The notes below the pieces were generated by a model, which searched no databases, was not told where the DNA came from, and saw nothing but the letters and a program-made list of their open reading frames with translations. Of a DNA stretch of 64,000 nt, positions 35,061 through 47,844 are shown in pieces (the stretch's first letter is position 1; every line of letters starts with the position of its first letter). A program made the position numbers and the translations under genes. Origin of the DNA: Pezicula radicicola (lineage: Eukaryota > Ascomycota > Leotiomycetes > Helotiales > Dermateaceae); contig PDUO01000090.1 in NCBI GenBank assembly GCA_003008705.1, forward strand, positions 85,233-149,232, read 5' to 3'.

Positions 35061-38000
35061 GTGAAGGTTTCTGGTCTTCTAGTAGTTCTTGCTCAGTATC
35101 AAGTCCCGCAGAGCACAGGACGTCATGCGTGCATATCATCTCTCTTAAATCCCTTCCCCGCCGCTGCCCTGGATGATTCTCGCCATGAAATCATGGAGCC
35201 GAGAAAGTGCGGTTTTTACCAGTACCAGCACACGAGCTCTAGGTGACGACATCAACAAGTCAAAGAATTGTTAGACCAACCACGAGCTATAGTAACGCCG
35301 ATGCTTTTACTTACTAGCTAGCTACGGCGATCCAGGTGCAATACTGTACAAAGCTCAAAAAGTAGTGTTGCCCAACACCTTAATCAAGCACCAGCATGAA
35401 CATCTGCACCGACGGCTAGAAGTTAAACTAACTCGATATTGTCTTCGTTAGCTGCCGCTCGAAGGGCCGCTCTCTCTTCTTCATTAGTTGCTGGGGCGTA
35501 AGCCATCGAGCAACGATAACGACGGTGGTTTGAGCGACAGCGTATGCGTGATTCCATGCAAGAGTCTATGCATGGCTACTTTGCACATTCCAAAGGTTCC
35601 GAAGATGGGTTGACTGTATGTCGGTGAAGAGAGTAGGTGGTGATCTAAAACTCGGAGAAGTTGAACAAACTAATCCCAGCGCCTATCAACGTCTAGCCCC
35701 CTCATAACCACGAGGCCGCATTCAAGCAGTATCGATATCAGGGGCTATCTCGTATTCATGACTAGAAGCAAAATCTGTCGCTACAGTATTATCGGGCCGA
35801 GTAGCTACAGGGTTAGGGTTAGAGGCTTTGCAAACAGCCCCGCCACATCTTTTCAAGTTGTGACTTATCCCTGCTAGACGGCGACATTTGACAAGGCCAA
35901 AGTCACAATTTGAAGAATGTAACTTACCCCTGCAAAAAGCAGTCGTGTCGACTCCTCTCATTTGCAAACTCTACTATCTTAGCTACAAACTTGTGCCCCC
36001 AATGTGTTGAACATGGACGAGAGCAAATTGAAGGCAATTTGTAGCCATGATTCGTTCTATATATCTTTACAAGATTAGAAGAACGCCGCGACTGGATTAG
36101 AAAATGCTCTACGATCTCCGCGCTAGGACCTTTCGAGGGAACGGATAACACGCGTCCACTTTGCTGTGCACTATGACCAGCACTAGGCGGCCGCTTAACT
36201 GTCTATCTCACTATTTGGGCTTCGAACCCTGCTAGGACAGAAGTTTTTTTGGTCTTGCTCTTACTATACGTGGTGTTGTGAAACGGCGCAAAGGGCAGAT
36301 AGCTCTTATGAAGTTTTCGGTGCTATGCAACAAATATATGATTATTACTATCAACCTAGTCCGTGGAACTTCTCAAGCTAATACTGGTATGTCTTAGGAA
36401 GCTATCATCTTAGTCTTGTGCTCATAAGTTCCAGCCACAGCAGCGATCCTCCCACTCCTAGATCTTGTTCGAACGAAGCCACATACGCGAAGAAGATTGA
36501 ATCCACCCTTGTTGGCTACATACAGCTTGAAAACGACCCAGATAGCGACAAGTTTCTATTAGCAGATTCCAATCCTACAAGTCGAATCAAACATCGAAGA
36601 TTAAATACATTCTAGGAGATTAATCACGATCGCAACTACGATAAAAATAACGAGCTCGACAATAAGGGAGACGACACTAGCGATGGCAAGGGAGATAGCA
36701 CTGGTGATAATAAGGAAGATGGCACTGGCGATGATGGTACCACAACGGAGATACGGTCGACTACTTGTTCAAGTATAGATATTAAGAATCTAAGCTGTTG
36801 AAACTATCTCAAATAAGATTCGGAAAGTACTGGATAAGATGTTTCCTCGTGAGAAGAAGAGAAAGGCCAACCAGCTTCAAGTGCAAGCAAGATGTATCGA
36901 TGTGGTTGCCAGCAGTGGTCAGCTTTATTCCACTGACATTATCCCCTCAGATTTCAAAGTCTGCCTTGGTGGGGTGAATTCACCACCAAGAATAGGACCT
37001 TATACCTAAAAAACCTCCTCTGGCAGCAGTCATCGAGAGTGCTTCGAGGTGCTCAAGAGATTGCCTGGAAGGGTTCCTTGGCCGCTGCACGTATACGCTG
37101 AGTCTCTCTGAAGAAGCTGGAGTAAGCCAGTCTACAGTAACTCGGTGGACTATTGCAGCCTGGATGATAAACTTGATTGTTGATGGGTTCTGGCCGACAT
37201 TGGGACCCAAAGCCGCTCTAGTATACGAAGTTCTGGCATGTAAGGCTTACACTCTATTGCTTGATGCGGCTGTTGACGCACTGCCAGCAAAGAATTACTC
37301 CCTGAGCCGTATTAAATTTTCTGAGAACACACTGTGTAAGGTAATACAAGGTGTTGTTAACAACCTCAGGAACTCGGCGCCTCTCGTATCGTGTGGCATA
37401 TACGTGTTCCATCTAGCCGCATGTCTTAGCAGCGCATTAGACATTGGGTACGTGAGGATGCTGTGACGTTAATATTACGAACTACTACTAAGTAACAGAG
37501 CAAGCACAGTCGTCAATTTTATTAGCACTAACGCTGGCGCTACTAGTGCTGCTAGTGCCCTTTAGTTTGAAGCAGTTACTGGCCACGGATTTCATATATT
37601 GGTGTTTCAGGATTAGATGAGGTGTAGCGGTCGATGGAGTTATGGATGTGATACTTTTGCTGGACCGGGCGAGGCATCGACGCCGAATTCTGAAGCTCGG
37701 AGGGCCGCCGCGGTTGAACCATGTACTGTAGCTGGATCATGGCGCTCGTGTTGGTAGTGACACTGACTTTAACATCCAACTCTGATTCCTCTTAGTACAA
37801 ATTCCTCATTGTTTGGATTTGAGAGGATACCTCATGTACTCTTCACCTTCGTCCTGCGCGGGCCCGAAGCTAAGATCTACAAAAACATCCCTCTCCTCCC
37901 CATCTTAATATTGGATGCGGCCTCATGGCAATGCTAGGCAGAGATATAGTGATAACAGGATGGTGCAGTACTTCTCTAGGAGGGGCTGAGGTTTTGCTGC

Positions 38001-38474
38001 GCAAGATACGAGACAATGAGTTTCTTTGAGGGTGGTGAATTGTTATTTCGTTAAGCTTAAAGTACTCAGTTTTTGCAAAGACAGAAAAGTTGAGGATTCT
38101 CGCAAAGGCGTAGTACGGCGGAGAAGGATTTAGGAGTTGTCCAAAAGATGGGGTGTCGTCGGGAAAGAAGAATCGCGGCTTCAGCGCAGTAATGGTCGCG
38201 GATGCCATACACAGGTCCCGCCGTCATAACTACCCAACCCCGAGACCCAATCCTCGCAGCAAGGCGGCTGTAGTAACGAAATGATTAGTTCCGAGAAAAG
38301 ATCTAGGCCCAACACCACAATTAACTTCGGTCGTAATAGCATCTTCCAATACATAAGTAGATGATTTAACATCAAGCCCCATACCGGGCGTTTAAGAGTA
38401 ATATATGATATGCCCGTGCAAGTTTTACAATCCGCATTTACTGACTAAATGGAATAAATCAGAAGCAATCCGAA
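35061..38474. other. About 3.4 kb with no recognised gene
   Basis: Several short open stretches occur (for example 36418-36615 plus, 37164-37466 plus, 37870-38208 minus), none with a family signature. An Asp/Gly-rich stretch near 36660-36740 (repeated GATGGCACTGGCGAT-like units) is low complexity. Probably decayed sequence. Confidence 0.4.
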
Positions 38475-39343
38475 TTGATTGCGGCTTTACGGGGAAAGGT
38501 TGAACTCGAAGATCAACTTATCAAAAAAGCAGATATAGGGGATTGTCATAGCGTATACGATCTCTTAAGCTGGGGTGCTGCAGTGGATGCTTGTGACGAG
38601 AGTGGTTGGACGCCTTTGCTCGCAGCTTCTCGGCATAGACATTTGAAAGTCATAGACATGCTTGTTTCTTCCGGAGCCAAGATTCAGACACTTGACAACA
38701 AGTTAGAAACACCACTGTCAATAGCTGCCTGAAGTGGGAACAAGAGACTTGTCGAATATTTCCTTTCCAAAGGAGGAAATCTTGGAATCATAGATGAGGA
38801 AGACAAAACTCCAACGATGCGAGTGGTGGAATCACAAAATCGCCAAGTCATCCTCTTGTTAGAGTTTTCCACCCACCAGAATCCTGTTGGAATCTACGAA
38901 ACAACGGCAGAGCAAAAAACCTTCAGAAATCTCTTGATTCCCTTAGCTCTGAAATATAATCTTCCGGATTTTAAGCTATGCCTACGACATGGCGAAGATG
39001 TTGATGCCAAGATACTGGAAGCGGCTTTTGCGGGATGCAAATTGGATATGACCTTAGAATCATATACGAATATTCAGTGTAGCGACTATAACTTCAAAAG
39101 ATACGGATATCTATTGAAATAATCCAGGAATTGGTGCGATACGGAGTTGACATGCATGCTATACAAGACAGCCACGAGAATGTTCTTATCGCCTTACTTA
39201 TTGCAGCAGCTGAGTGCAAGGGGCTATTGGGATTACTCCCAAAGCTTCGGAGAAGAATTGGAATTGCATTGAAGAGAAACGACAAATTAGCAGTTTGGAC
39301 TCCGGAGAAGATCGAAATAATTGAAGGCACAAGGCCTCTGTGA
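38475..39343 (+). pseudogene. Ankyrin-repeat protein fragment, broken
   Basis: Two clear ankyrin units are DESGWTPLLAASRHRHLKV and LETPLSIAA-stop-SGNKRLVEYFLSKG. Weaker units follow (EEDKTPTMRVVESQNRQ; VRYGVDMHAIQDSHENVL after a frame change near 39120). TGA 38730-38732 falls exactly where the repeat has Trp or Arg before SGN, and TAA 39120-39122 ends this frame. The N-terminal ELIAALRGKVELEDQLIKK could be helical. No basic region or other domain is visible, so the role is unknown. In cyclic-tetrapeptide loci an ankyrin protein is the pathway regulator; here that is speculation. Confidence 0.7.
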
Positions 39344-41694
39344 GGCTGCAATTATTTGGATCGCCCAGGTATCGCCAATTTACTTAATTTTTTCGTACTG
39401 GAGATTTTGGTTCAGCGCTGGAATCGTATAACACAGGTCTTCAAGCGATACACGACCATGGCGTCCCTGAACACGACTGGACGAAGCTTTACTTTACTCT
39501 TCATTGCAATCGCCTTATATGCCTTATCACCTTAAACAAATACAAAGCTAGGAAGCATGAGAGGTTATGTACAAACGTCAAGATATAGCAGAGATTGTTG
39601 AAAAGCAATTAATGGAAAAGGCCAAGCTTCGGTGCGCAAAATACTATAAGGCCCTGGACGACCCAACACGTGCAAGTTTCAACCCGAAGCAATTAGAACA
39701 ACTACATGTCGAGGCCAATGAAAGCGATAGAGAGATTACGTGGGATAATATACATTCTGTTAGGGACATTATTGGGGCGAGAAGGGCCGGTCGTCGACAT
39801 TCTTTATAGACCTTGCGTTGCGCGACGCAAAGACTACTCGGTTCTGCTCAGAATACGTCTCGTCAGTCTTGGTTGGTTGGATTACAGTCCTGTCACAGCA
39901 AACTGCAGAGAAGATACAGGTTAACCGGTGAGTATTTCAATCCTTTTACATTTCAAACCCTTTTACAATACATGATGCTGATACGGGGGGTTTAGAAATC
40001 ACAAACTCTACATCAAGAACGATATATACTCCCCCGGTGTCTCTGCAGAGTTGATTATGTCCCATCCCTCTGCAGATACTGCCACGACATTCCCGCACAA
40101 TATCACAAAGGCAATTCCATTCTCCTCAGTCCTGATACGAGAGAGGTGCCGACCAGATTCCTCACTTACCACGGCGGAGCTCTATTTTGTACTTGCTATG
40201 GCTGTAAAACATTGTACGCTACTCGACATGAGATCTATAAACGTGGGTTCTCGTAACGACTTGCTCTCTTCTAAGCTAACCCGGTGTAGTTACGCCTCTT
40301 AATAGTATACTCGCATTGGGTCCAAATTCTCAATGTGACTACAACAGTACTATACATTGCGTCAATTGTTGATGGGGAGGCCGCTATTGTAGACAAGATG
40401 GTAATTCACTAAACATTATAGTTTAATTTTCTTGGTGCGTCTGGGCAACTACGGGCCTTACTGTCAACATTTGATGGTATTGAACTAGAACCTAAACTAG
40501 AACTAAAAAGCATCATAAGGACACAAATGCCTCTGCAGGAGATCAAAACCAATGCTCTATAGTAACGGTCGAAGCGTAATCTTAATAATAGGGAGGAGTT
40601 GGAAAACAAAAGGTCGAAATCGTAGATGGTTTCATACAAGCAAGCCAGCCGAGGGTCTCAAGATGTCTCTTGAAGGAAGAAGTTTTGGTCGATCGTTGAA
40701 GTGTATTACGGCGGTCGAGCCAACAGCTTGGCTATAGCAAAGGTATATAGGCAGAACTAGCAGTAGGTAAGCTAGCATCCATATTTCAGAGGTTCTAAGG
40801 TTCCACCTACTAGTCCTTCTCGTGAAAAAGTATGTCAATGTAAGACATTGTGAAAACTTCGTCTAGTCCTCTCTTAATTGCTTAATGTTCCATAAATTCC
40901 ATTGCCTAGGTATCTTGGTCCCCACTTATCCTATGCTGAGGTAGGTGTATAGAAAGGGGAGGTGGAAGAACGAGGATTCACACGATTAAGAGCAGCTTGG
41001 AGGAGACACCAGCATTGGTCCAAACGAACTCAGCGATGCCGAAGAGCCCATAGAGAGTCATACAAGGATTAGGACATGGAAAACGAAGTAGGTATCCGAA
41101 CGAGTGTGCAATGCCATCCCGAGAGAAAGCATCACTAGAATAGGAGTTGTATTCAACACAGGTAACGTTATATGGAGGTAGAATGTAAGGCGATTTCCCG
41201 AAAGTTTTACAGACAAGGGTTTAGATATGACGACGAAGCTGTCGTCTCGTAACGAATCTTCATGCCGTACGACCTACTGCTCTAAATTCCAGGCTGGGAT
41301 CTCTCTTACTGCCTTCCAGCCCCACGAATCGATCTAAGATCTAACCTTTTTCCGGATCAACGGAAAATGCGGAATGTATTAGGGTGTAATCAGTAACATC
41401 AATGCAATCTGCTGCTGACCTTCTCTACTACCTTCGTTATCCCGGCTGACACCCTTACATGCCTCGGCCATAGTCATCAATGTTTAAATACTTTCTGCTG
41501 ACCACGGGTAAATTTGTACTCCAGTACCACTACACTTGACCATGTTCACCAATCGTAAAAGTTTCACCAATGAGAGTAACCAAGATACATATAAATTTTG
41601 CGAACAAGACGAAATTACCAAATAGAGCTATATTTGTTTATCTAGTAGACTATGCATCTCGTTTCTCTATTATTTGCAATCAAGTCTCAGCAAT
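39344..41694. other. About 2.3 kb with no recognised gene
   Basis: Open stretches at 39567-39809 (plus) and 40051-40302 (plus) look protein-like, for example EITWDNIHSVRDIIGA, but belong to no family I know. No RNA gene or clear repeat was seen. Confidence 0.35.
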
Positions 41695-42690
41695 ATGATA
41701 TTGGTTACTATCGACCTCTGTGCCCCTGAAGGTGCTCAAGAACGTCTTAACCAAATCAGAAATCGAGGCGTATTTTATATGAAGATTTTAGACGTTACCG
41801 GTTAACATGTTAGTAAATTAAACTATTAAAGACACATATTAACCTGTTATAGATTTTAGAAAACGTTATAGAGCAAATAAGAAAGTTTTTTGACTAGAGC
41901 GGTAGAACTAGCCTAGGCTTTAATCGCAACAAATTCATCGGCTATAGCTCTAAAGCAGAGACTACCAATGGTGAGATGGGTTAGAGAGAAGTGTTCGACT
42001 AGGCTATTGAAACTCCAGAAATGACAGTATAAGTCCAACCTGGGGAGCAGCTGAGAGGAGCCAGCATTTGGCCGTTTGAGTCCACACTTCCAGTATTTAG
42101 GGCCTCTATGGAAGCATATGAGACATTTTCGAATGAATTTGCTGTCAAAGTTCTCAAAGTTCTAGACTTATCGTCTATTGTTAACCTGTATCAAGACAGC
42201 GAATTACCTCCACGGCATAGATTAAAAATAGTCCATTACCCTCAATCTTTGAATGGTTCAAATCAGGATTGTGGGCCACACACCGACCAAGCAAAATGGC
42301 TCACAATTATACATGAATATAGGGAGGCAACGCTTGAGGTAGAAATGGATAATAAAATGGTTTTAGTCCCATCTAATCCAGGCCACTTAATTGGCATTAT
42401 CGGGCAGCCACTTGAGGATTGTACCGGCAAGTATTTCAAAGCAGCACGCCATCAAGTCCGTGTAAGTAAATAATCAAATTGAGGAATGAAGCTAACGCCT
42501 GTAGCTCTCAGAGAGGGGTGACCGCTACTCAGCGATCTTTTCCATGTCAAGCGCCCATCATCTCTCAGCTGCTGATGTCCGAAGAATATTAAGAGATGAG
42601 AGCACCGAAGTTGTATCTAAAATACCACTTAGCCAGGTAGTTCTGAATAATTGGGAGAGACACTTCGACCAACCTCTTCATCGTGAATGA
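41695..42690 (+). pseudogene. 2-oxoglutarate/Fe(II) oxygenase (isopenicillin-N-synthase-like), broken
   Basis: N-terminus MILVTIDLCAPEGAQERLNQ and GVFYMKILDV match the non-heme dioxygenase N-domain. The double-stranded beta-helix is open from 42108: LKIVHYPQ, metal ligands PHTDQAKW (His-x-Asp) and ARHQVR (distal His). After a 43-bp intron (42462-42504) the 2-oxoglutarate-binding GDRYSAIF follows. All iron ligands are kept, yet several TAG/TAA codons interrupt the region 41800-42030 and the end is at a TGA near 42690. Such enzymes hydroxylate or desaturate small molecules, often in natural-product clusters. Confidence 0.82.
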
Positions 42691-43380
42691 GGATTGACTG
42701 GAGCATATTGGAAACCCATTTACTCTAGAACGTTCTGGCGTGCATTCTACTTGAGCGGCCCTTGGCATGCGACGCCAATCATTTGCTAGTTATTGTTTAC
42801 TTTTAGGGCTACTAGCTTACGTTGGCATTCCAGTTTATATCATATATACACTTGTCACAAGGTATGCGAATAAGACATAGGGTTAGGGAAACAGGAAATT
42901 ATAAAGTTAGTAACTAATTCCCGGCAGATATGTACTATAATGACATTTTAGTGGACCAACTCCATCAACCAGCTCTTTTACAGTCCCGATTGCCTTGTTA
43001 ATGAAAACCTTGTGTGACTCGTTAACTCTTAGTTACTATGTTTGGCCAGCCGGGGGATCGCCTTCGCTAGGCTGGAGGGCCGGGCCAGCCTGTAGGGATG
43101 AAGACCTTGGCGTTTACCATAAACTCCGGCAGCACGACGGTGCCGAGCTTGTCTACCTCGACCTCAGCGGCGCATTCATTGGACTAACCCTTCGACAGGA
43201 TGAACAACCTCAAAAGCGATTATATTAGATAGGTTGTACAGAGACTAGCGACAGTCCTTCGCCGAAGTCGAAGGGAAAGTCCGTGCATGAGTAACCATAA
43301 AAACGGGCCACACTCGTCTACATCGCATGTCTCTCAACCAGCTCACCTCACTTACCAAAGTCGTCTTCCCCCCAGTGCTC
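42691..43380. other. No gene recognised
   Basis: A 77-codon open stretch at 42995-43228 (GC-richer than its flanks, VYHKLRQHDGAELVYLD) is unrecognised; it may belong upstream of the phosphotransferase remains. Confidence 0.35.
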
Positions 43381-43381
43381 G

Positions 43382-43760
43382 ATCTCAACCGTTGAAGCCT
43401 TCTCTAACTTTATGGATACCAACGGGCTTTACGATCTGTGGGTGTCGACTTTCCATCCCGACAAGCTCCCCCGTCAACTCGACGGTACCTTTTACTATGG
43501 CGCATTTAATGCAGGTATAAAGATGGTCTTCAGCGACAGTACTGCCTAGATGGTTCGTCTCCCTCGTGTGGGGATGGTTTATAACGACTACACCGACGAG
43601 AAGGTTACCAAGGAGGTGATGGCCTTGAGTCTTTTCCACAAAAGGACGACTATTCCAGTCCCGAGGGTCCATGCGTAGAGTCCCACTGCCAGTAACTTGC
43701 TTGGTCTAGGTCCGTTTATCATGATGGACTTCATGAATGGTGTGATAAGTTGACTATAAT
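43382..43760 (+). pseudogene. Aminoglycoside-phosphotransferase-like kinase fragment
   Basis: Frame VEAFSNFMDTNGLYDLWVST, LDGTFYYGAFNAGIKMVFSD, TAG, MVRLPRVGMVYNDYTDEKV, EVMALSLFHKRTTIPVPRVHA, TAG, GLGPFIMMDFMNG. This is the N-lobe of fungal APH-family kinases, with VRxPR and the conserved Glu of EVMAL. The catalytic C-lobe is missing; stops follow GVIS. Both TAG codons sit where the family has Trp or another conserved residue. The sequence is GC-richer than its surroundings and runs toward the OrsD-like relic on the same strand. Confidence 0.7.
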
Positions 43761-43989
43761 AAGTGTTTTCCCCCGGATCCCCGATCTGCCTCGAGACCCG
43801 CTCAAATCCTGGCGGCGAGGGCGCCAAAAGCGATGAGCGAGGCCTTTGTCTACCTCCCGCAGTGGGGAGTGCTCCTGTGTACGATCTGTGGCCACTGCCT
43901 GCAGCCACGACCCGACGTTTAGGTTCCACACCTCCGGCAGCAGCCCGCGTGGTGCCCGGCTCAAGAGTCTCAGTTGGCTCTTTGGCAGC

Positions 43990-45170
43990 TATGACCTCGC
44001 CGCTCCTAAGAACGTTGAGGTCTCTGGCTAGAGAGATGCCGGTCCTACACCAGCCATCCGTGGCCTGCGGGTCCTGGACGGCTAGCAGTGCTTGACCTGC
44101 GCTGGAGGGCTTACCAGAAACATCAAAACTATGAAGCTGCACGTATCGAAGGAGCACTAGTAAAAGCCCGGACAACACAAGAACAGCCCTTTGTAGCGAG
44201 CGTACAAGCTCCAGACGTTTTTTGCCGAGAACCGCCTCATTCGGTATTTTGTGGTCACTAAGGAGAAGGAAAATAGTCTAGCGGACAGCAAGGCAAAGCA
44301 AGGCCTGGTCTTGGAGGAGGAGAAGTTCTTTCAACAGCAAGGCGAAGACATTGTACGTGCTTAGGAGGATGGCAAAGCAGCAGCCAACGTTGTCCAGGGC
44401 TTTGGCAGCCACCGATCTACGGTTATGCCATAGCTGCAGCGGACCGGGATCAAAAAATGCCTCGAAGGCCTTGACAAAGAGCAGATCCAAGGGTCGTTCT
44501 CCCTGCCCAAGAATACCGACAGCGAGCCGGAGCTTTTTCTGATCCTCGAGGTGATGGATGAGCTCCTTTCCGAGGCTCACAGGTAGTGCTTCGACGGACC
44601 GGACTACATGCTTACCTGGCCATGGCAGCTAGCCCTAAGTCAGTTCCATACTACCACGGTGGGCAAGACGCGAGGGTTCGAGCCTAAGAAGGAGCCCGAA
44701 ACAGTGAAGACCAATTGCCGGTACTAGAAGCAGTTCCTAACGTATTACTACTAGGTCGTACATAGCAGCAGCCACTTTACCACATCTGACCCAAGCCAGC
44801 GAGTGCCCACGGATTCTGTCCAGCTAACCGACGAGCAGGCTACTACATAGGCCGGAATCACTAAAGGTATCGAGTACCAAGACCGGGAGGCATTGCGAGA
44901 TAGCCTATCAGTCTTCTCTGTAGCTGTTATCTGCCATGAGTTCGGTGGCAGCCGATATAGCTCGCCCTTGTTAAGCTTCTGTGCTATGCTTAGTGTTAAG
45001 CCGTTTACCAAGACCTGGAAAAAGCCTGGCAATTACAATTCCTTCCTCGTCCAACTAAACAATAAGATTCAGACATTAAAATACAACATTAATCTATTTA
45101 TCTTCGATAATGAGAGTTTAGGGAGATTACAAGAATGGCAAAAGAGTTTGAATTATTGTATTAAGTAGGA
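43990..45170 (+). pseudogene. OrsD/DUF3505-like C2H2 protein of the telomere-linked-helicase type, broken
   Basis: The stretch holds a C2H2 finger (CLTCAGG...MKLHVSKEH), LQTFFAE, then FSLPKNTDSEPELFLI, CFDGPDYMLTWPWQLAL, TTTVGKTRGFEPKKEP, ICHEFGGSRYSSPLLSFCA and WKKPGNYNSFL. I recognise this order from large fungal proteins with an OrsD-type finger that often precede RecQ-like helicases near telomeres. At least five TAG codons replace expected Trp (MP-stop-LQR, HR-stop-CFDG, RY-stop-KQFL) or other residues. Similarity ends abruptly at about 45050, where AT-rich DNA begins; no helicase follows. Family naming is moderately sure. Confidence 0.55.
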
Positions 45171-46440
45171 GAAAATGAAGCTAGCAGGGAAGATATTAAC
45201 TAAGTCAGATGGAAAGAAGGAGGTTATACGAGATAAGTTGAGAGGTCAGCAACAATTCAAGGAATTTTAATATTATATTACCAATATCACAAACGATATA
45301 ATATATCACCATATTATTTACTACACTGTCGGTAATAGTACCTACAGAAAGACTAAAAACAAGCAGGAAGAGGAAGACAGGGGAATTTCAACCTCCAACC
45401 TCCAAGACTCTCTACAAACCTCCGAGGGTCTTGCTCTATACCCTACCCACCCTACCCTATTCCACTCCTCACTCTACACCCCACCCACCCAATCATTCTC
45501 TTATCTCCTCCATCAAAACTCTCCTTAAGGCAACATGGGTACCTATAGGGCCTTAGCACTACCTGTGGGTGCTCTATAGGTCTTTAAGTTAGCTTGTAGG
45601 TGTCTGTTGGGTCTTTAGGTTTCCTTGTAGGTACCTATTCCGCAGTCTAATAATTATTTGTGTTTGTGCTTGGGAGAGACTCGTATTTAGATGTAGTTCT
45701 AGATTCAAATTCAGATTCGGACTCAGCTTGAAGTGGACGCGGACGTGGTCGTGGATGTGGAGGCTGAGGTGTAGATAGACTAGGTCTTAGGAGGGACAGG
45801 CGACGATAGTGGTGGCCTTGGCCTTAGTCCTGGTAATAACTTGATTCTCCTCTTTCAGCTTCAGTATGTTCGGTGGTATTTTCATGGGCCTTGATCGTGA
45901 GTGTGGTGAGGAGGAGTTTTGCTTGTGTTTGTGTTTGTCTTCGACGTTGTAGATGTAGTACAAACCCAGTTTTGGTGGATGATTAGAGGGTCTCAGGGAA
46001 GTTCATCTGTAAATGTTAATTCTGATTCGGCGTTCTCGAGGGGTGTTGGTGATCATGCTGCTGTTGGTGGTGGAGGTAGTGGTGGTGGTGGTGGTCTATA
46101 TCTTATTATATCTAATGTTAGTTAGGATACTATTTTCTTTCCCTACCCCCCCCTCCCCCTTTTTTACAGTAGTATAGTAAAGCACAGAAAGGAAAGGCAC
46201 GGCAAGAAAGGGTCTTACGAACACGCTCACGCTTAGCTTTTTGTTTCCCTTTCCTCTCTGCTTCCTATTTCCCTTCTCCAACAACTCCTTACAACTCCTT
46301 ACCATCCTCCTCTTAACCTTCGGCTCAATAATATCCCTAATTACCACCCCCGCATTATTCGTAAGTGGTATATTATTATAAAACAATAAACTAAGGGCGT
46401 TAAATGAATCTACTAGGAGAGGGAATTGTTTTAGCATTAT
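45171..46440. repeat. Low-complexity region
   Basis: Pyrimidine-rich (CCCACCCTACCC near 45460), then purine/GT-rich stretches such as GGTGGTGGAGGTAGTGGTGG near 46065-46095, and a polypyrimidine run at 46140-46165. A 113-codon minus frame (46437-46096) is basic and low-complexity; I do not trust it as a gene. Confidence 0.5.
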
Positions 46441-47830
46441 ATCGGTAACTTTAGTGCTAGTTATTGTTGTGCTACTACTGTGATTTTTGCTGCTACAGTT
46501 GGTTGCGAAGTCTAGGAAATCTTGAGTAGTGGTTACAAAGTTTTCGATAATGGATTTTTATCTTTCGTCTATATAAAGGCGTGGGAAGTTTGGAGGGTCG
46601 AGAGGGAGTGGCCTATGAGAGATTGTGATTGTTGTTGTTATACTTTGGTGTTTGGCTTTGCTATTGCTTGTGCTTTTGTTGCCTTTGGAGTTGCTTTCGC
46701 TTTCCCTTTTGCTTCTTGGCCTGAAGATAAGGCGTTAAGGATTTGTGATAGGATTTCTATACTCTCGTCGTCGATATCGCTGCCAGCTATGTTGTGTTGC
46801 GAGAGTAAAGAGTGAAGTGTGAAACGTAAACGAATAACGGAGAAAATGAGAGTAAAGAAAGCTAAATTTCGAGGCGTGCGATGTATTAGAAAAAAATAGT
46901 ATTTGATTGATTGGTAGAAATAAAGATAAAGTAGTACTAGAGGGAATCATGGTGGTATAAAAGACAGTAAGGGAGTTTTGCTTAATTATCTATTTCTAAT
47001 ACATGTTTTCCAGCTTTTCAGGCAATGGCAATAGAGAAGAAAACGTAGAATCATCACATAGTGGAGTTCAACAACCCCGCTCCTGAGCCCGAGCCAGAGA
47101 TCGGTTACCTCGCAGTAAGAATTCCATCCACAGCCACAAGATGTCGGGTGGCCAATAGGCCGCGAGAAGATATTACTTTCTTATTAATAGCATCTATCAA
47201 CAACCACCCAACTTTTCATTCCTCTTCCTTACGTCTATCTATATCTCTCTAATCTCCTTTAACCTATACTTAATTTTCTCTTCATCGATTTCAAGAGCAT
47301 GACTTTTTTCTTTCTTTCCTTTCTTTTTTTCGTTTTCTCGTTTGCTGCTTCATGCTTGCAACAAAGGACTTCCATATACCGTGAATTCAATTCTCGGGAT
47401 TGGGTATCGCCCCAGTGCTCTCATCCAAAGGCCTAGAACCGCCCATATAATCAAGGTCAAGACATGCCCGCCCGATTCCGGATATGCCGTGTAACAATCC
47501 ATCACAACGTCCGAAAATTCTATGCCCAATTGTTTTCGCTTTGCAATGATGTCCAAAACCAGAACCACGTGCCGTAACAGTGGCAAGCGACGAATCGAAG
47601 CATTTCCAAAGCTTCTTGTTTGGCGAGTTTAGGGACGGAAAAAAGGCTACTTACCCTCTCCTGGCGGCATAGACCTCACCAACCTAACTGCCTACTACTA
47701 TTGCATCCAGCAGCCTACAAACGCTAAGCACATCCGGTGTTTTTCTTCTAAGTTCGCACCAATTCCTCCCCAACCTTTGCTTGTCTCTCCTATCTTATGC
47801 ACAACCTCGGTACGATATTGAAGATTTGCT
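46441..47830. other. No gene recognised
   Basis: Short open stretches at 46522-46815 (plus), 47061-47252 (plus) and 47350-47586 (minus) lack family signatures. T-rich and CT-rich tracts are common (for example 47300-47340). Confidence 0.4.
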
Positions 47831-47844
47831 TTCTCACCTCCCGT

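Noticed and set aside
35809..35822. Two tandem TTAGGG units
   Set aside because: Too short to be an interstitial telomere array; expected by chance at this length.
36214..36245. tRNA B-box-like GGTTCGAAGCC on the minus strand
   Set aside because: No pairing T-stem of five bases, no A-box at the right distance and no acceptor stem.
43588..44178. 196-codon minus-strand open frame
   Set aside because: It is the shadow of the phosphotransferase-like and OrsD-like remains on the plus strand, which show family motifs.
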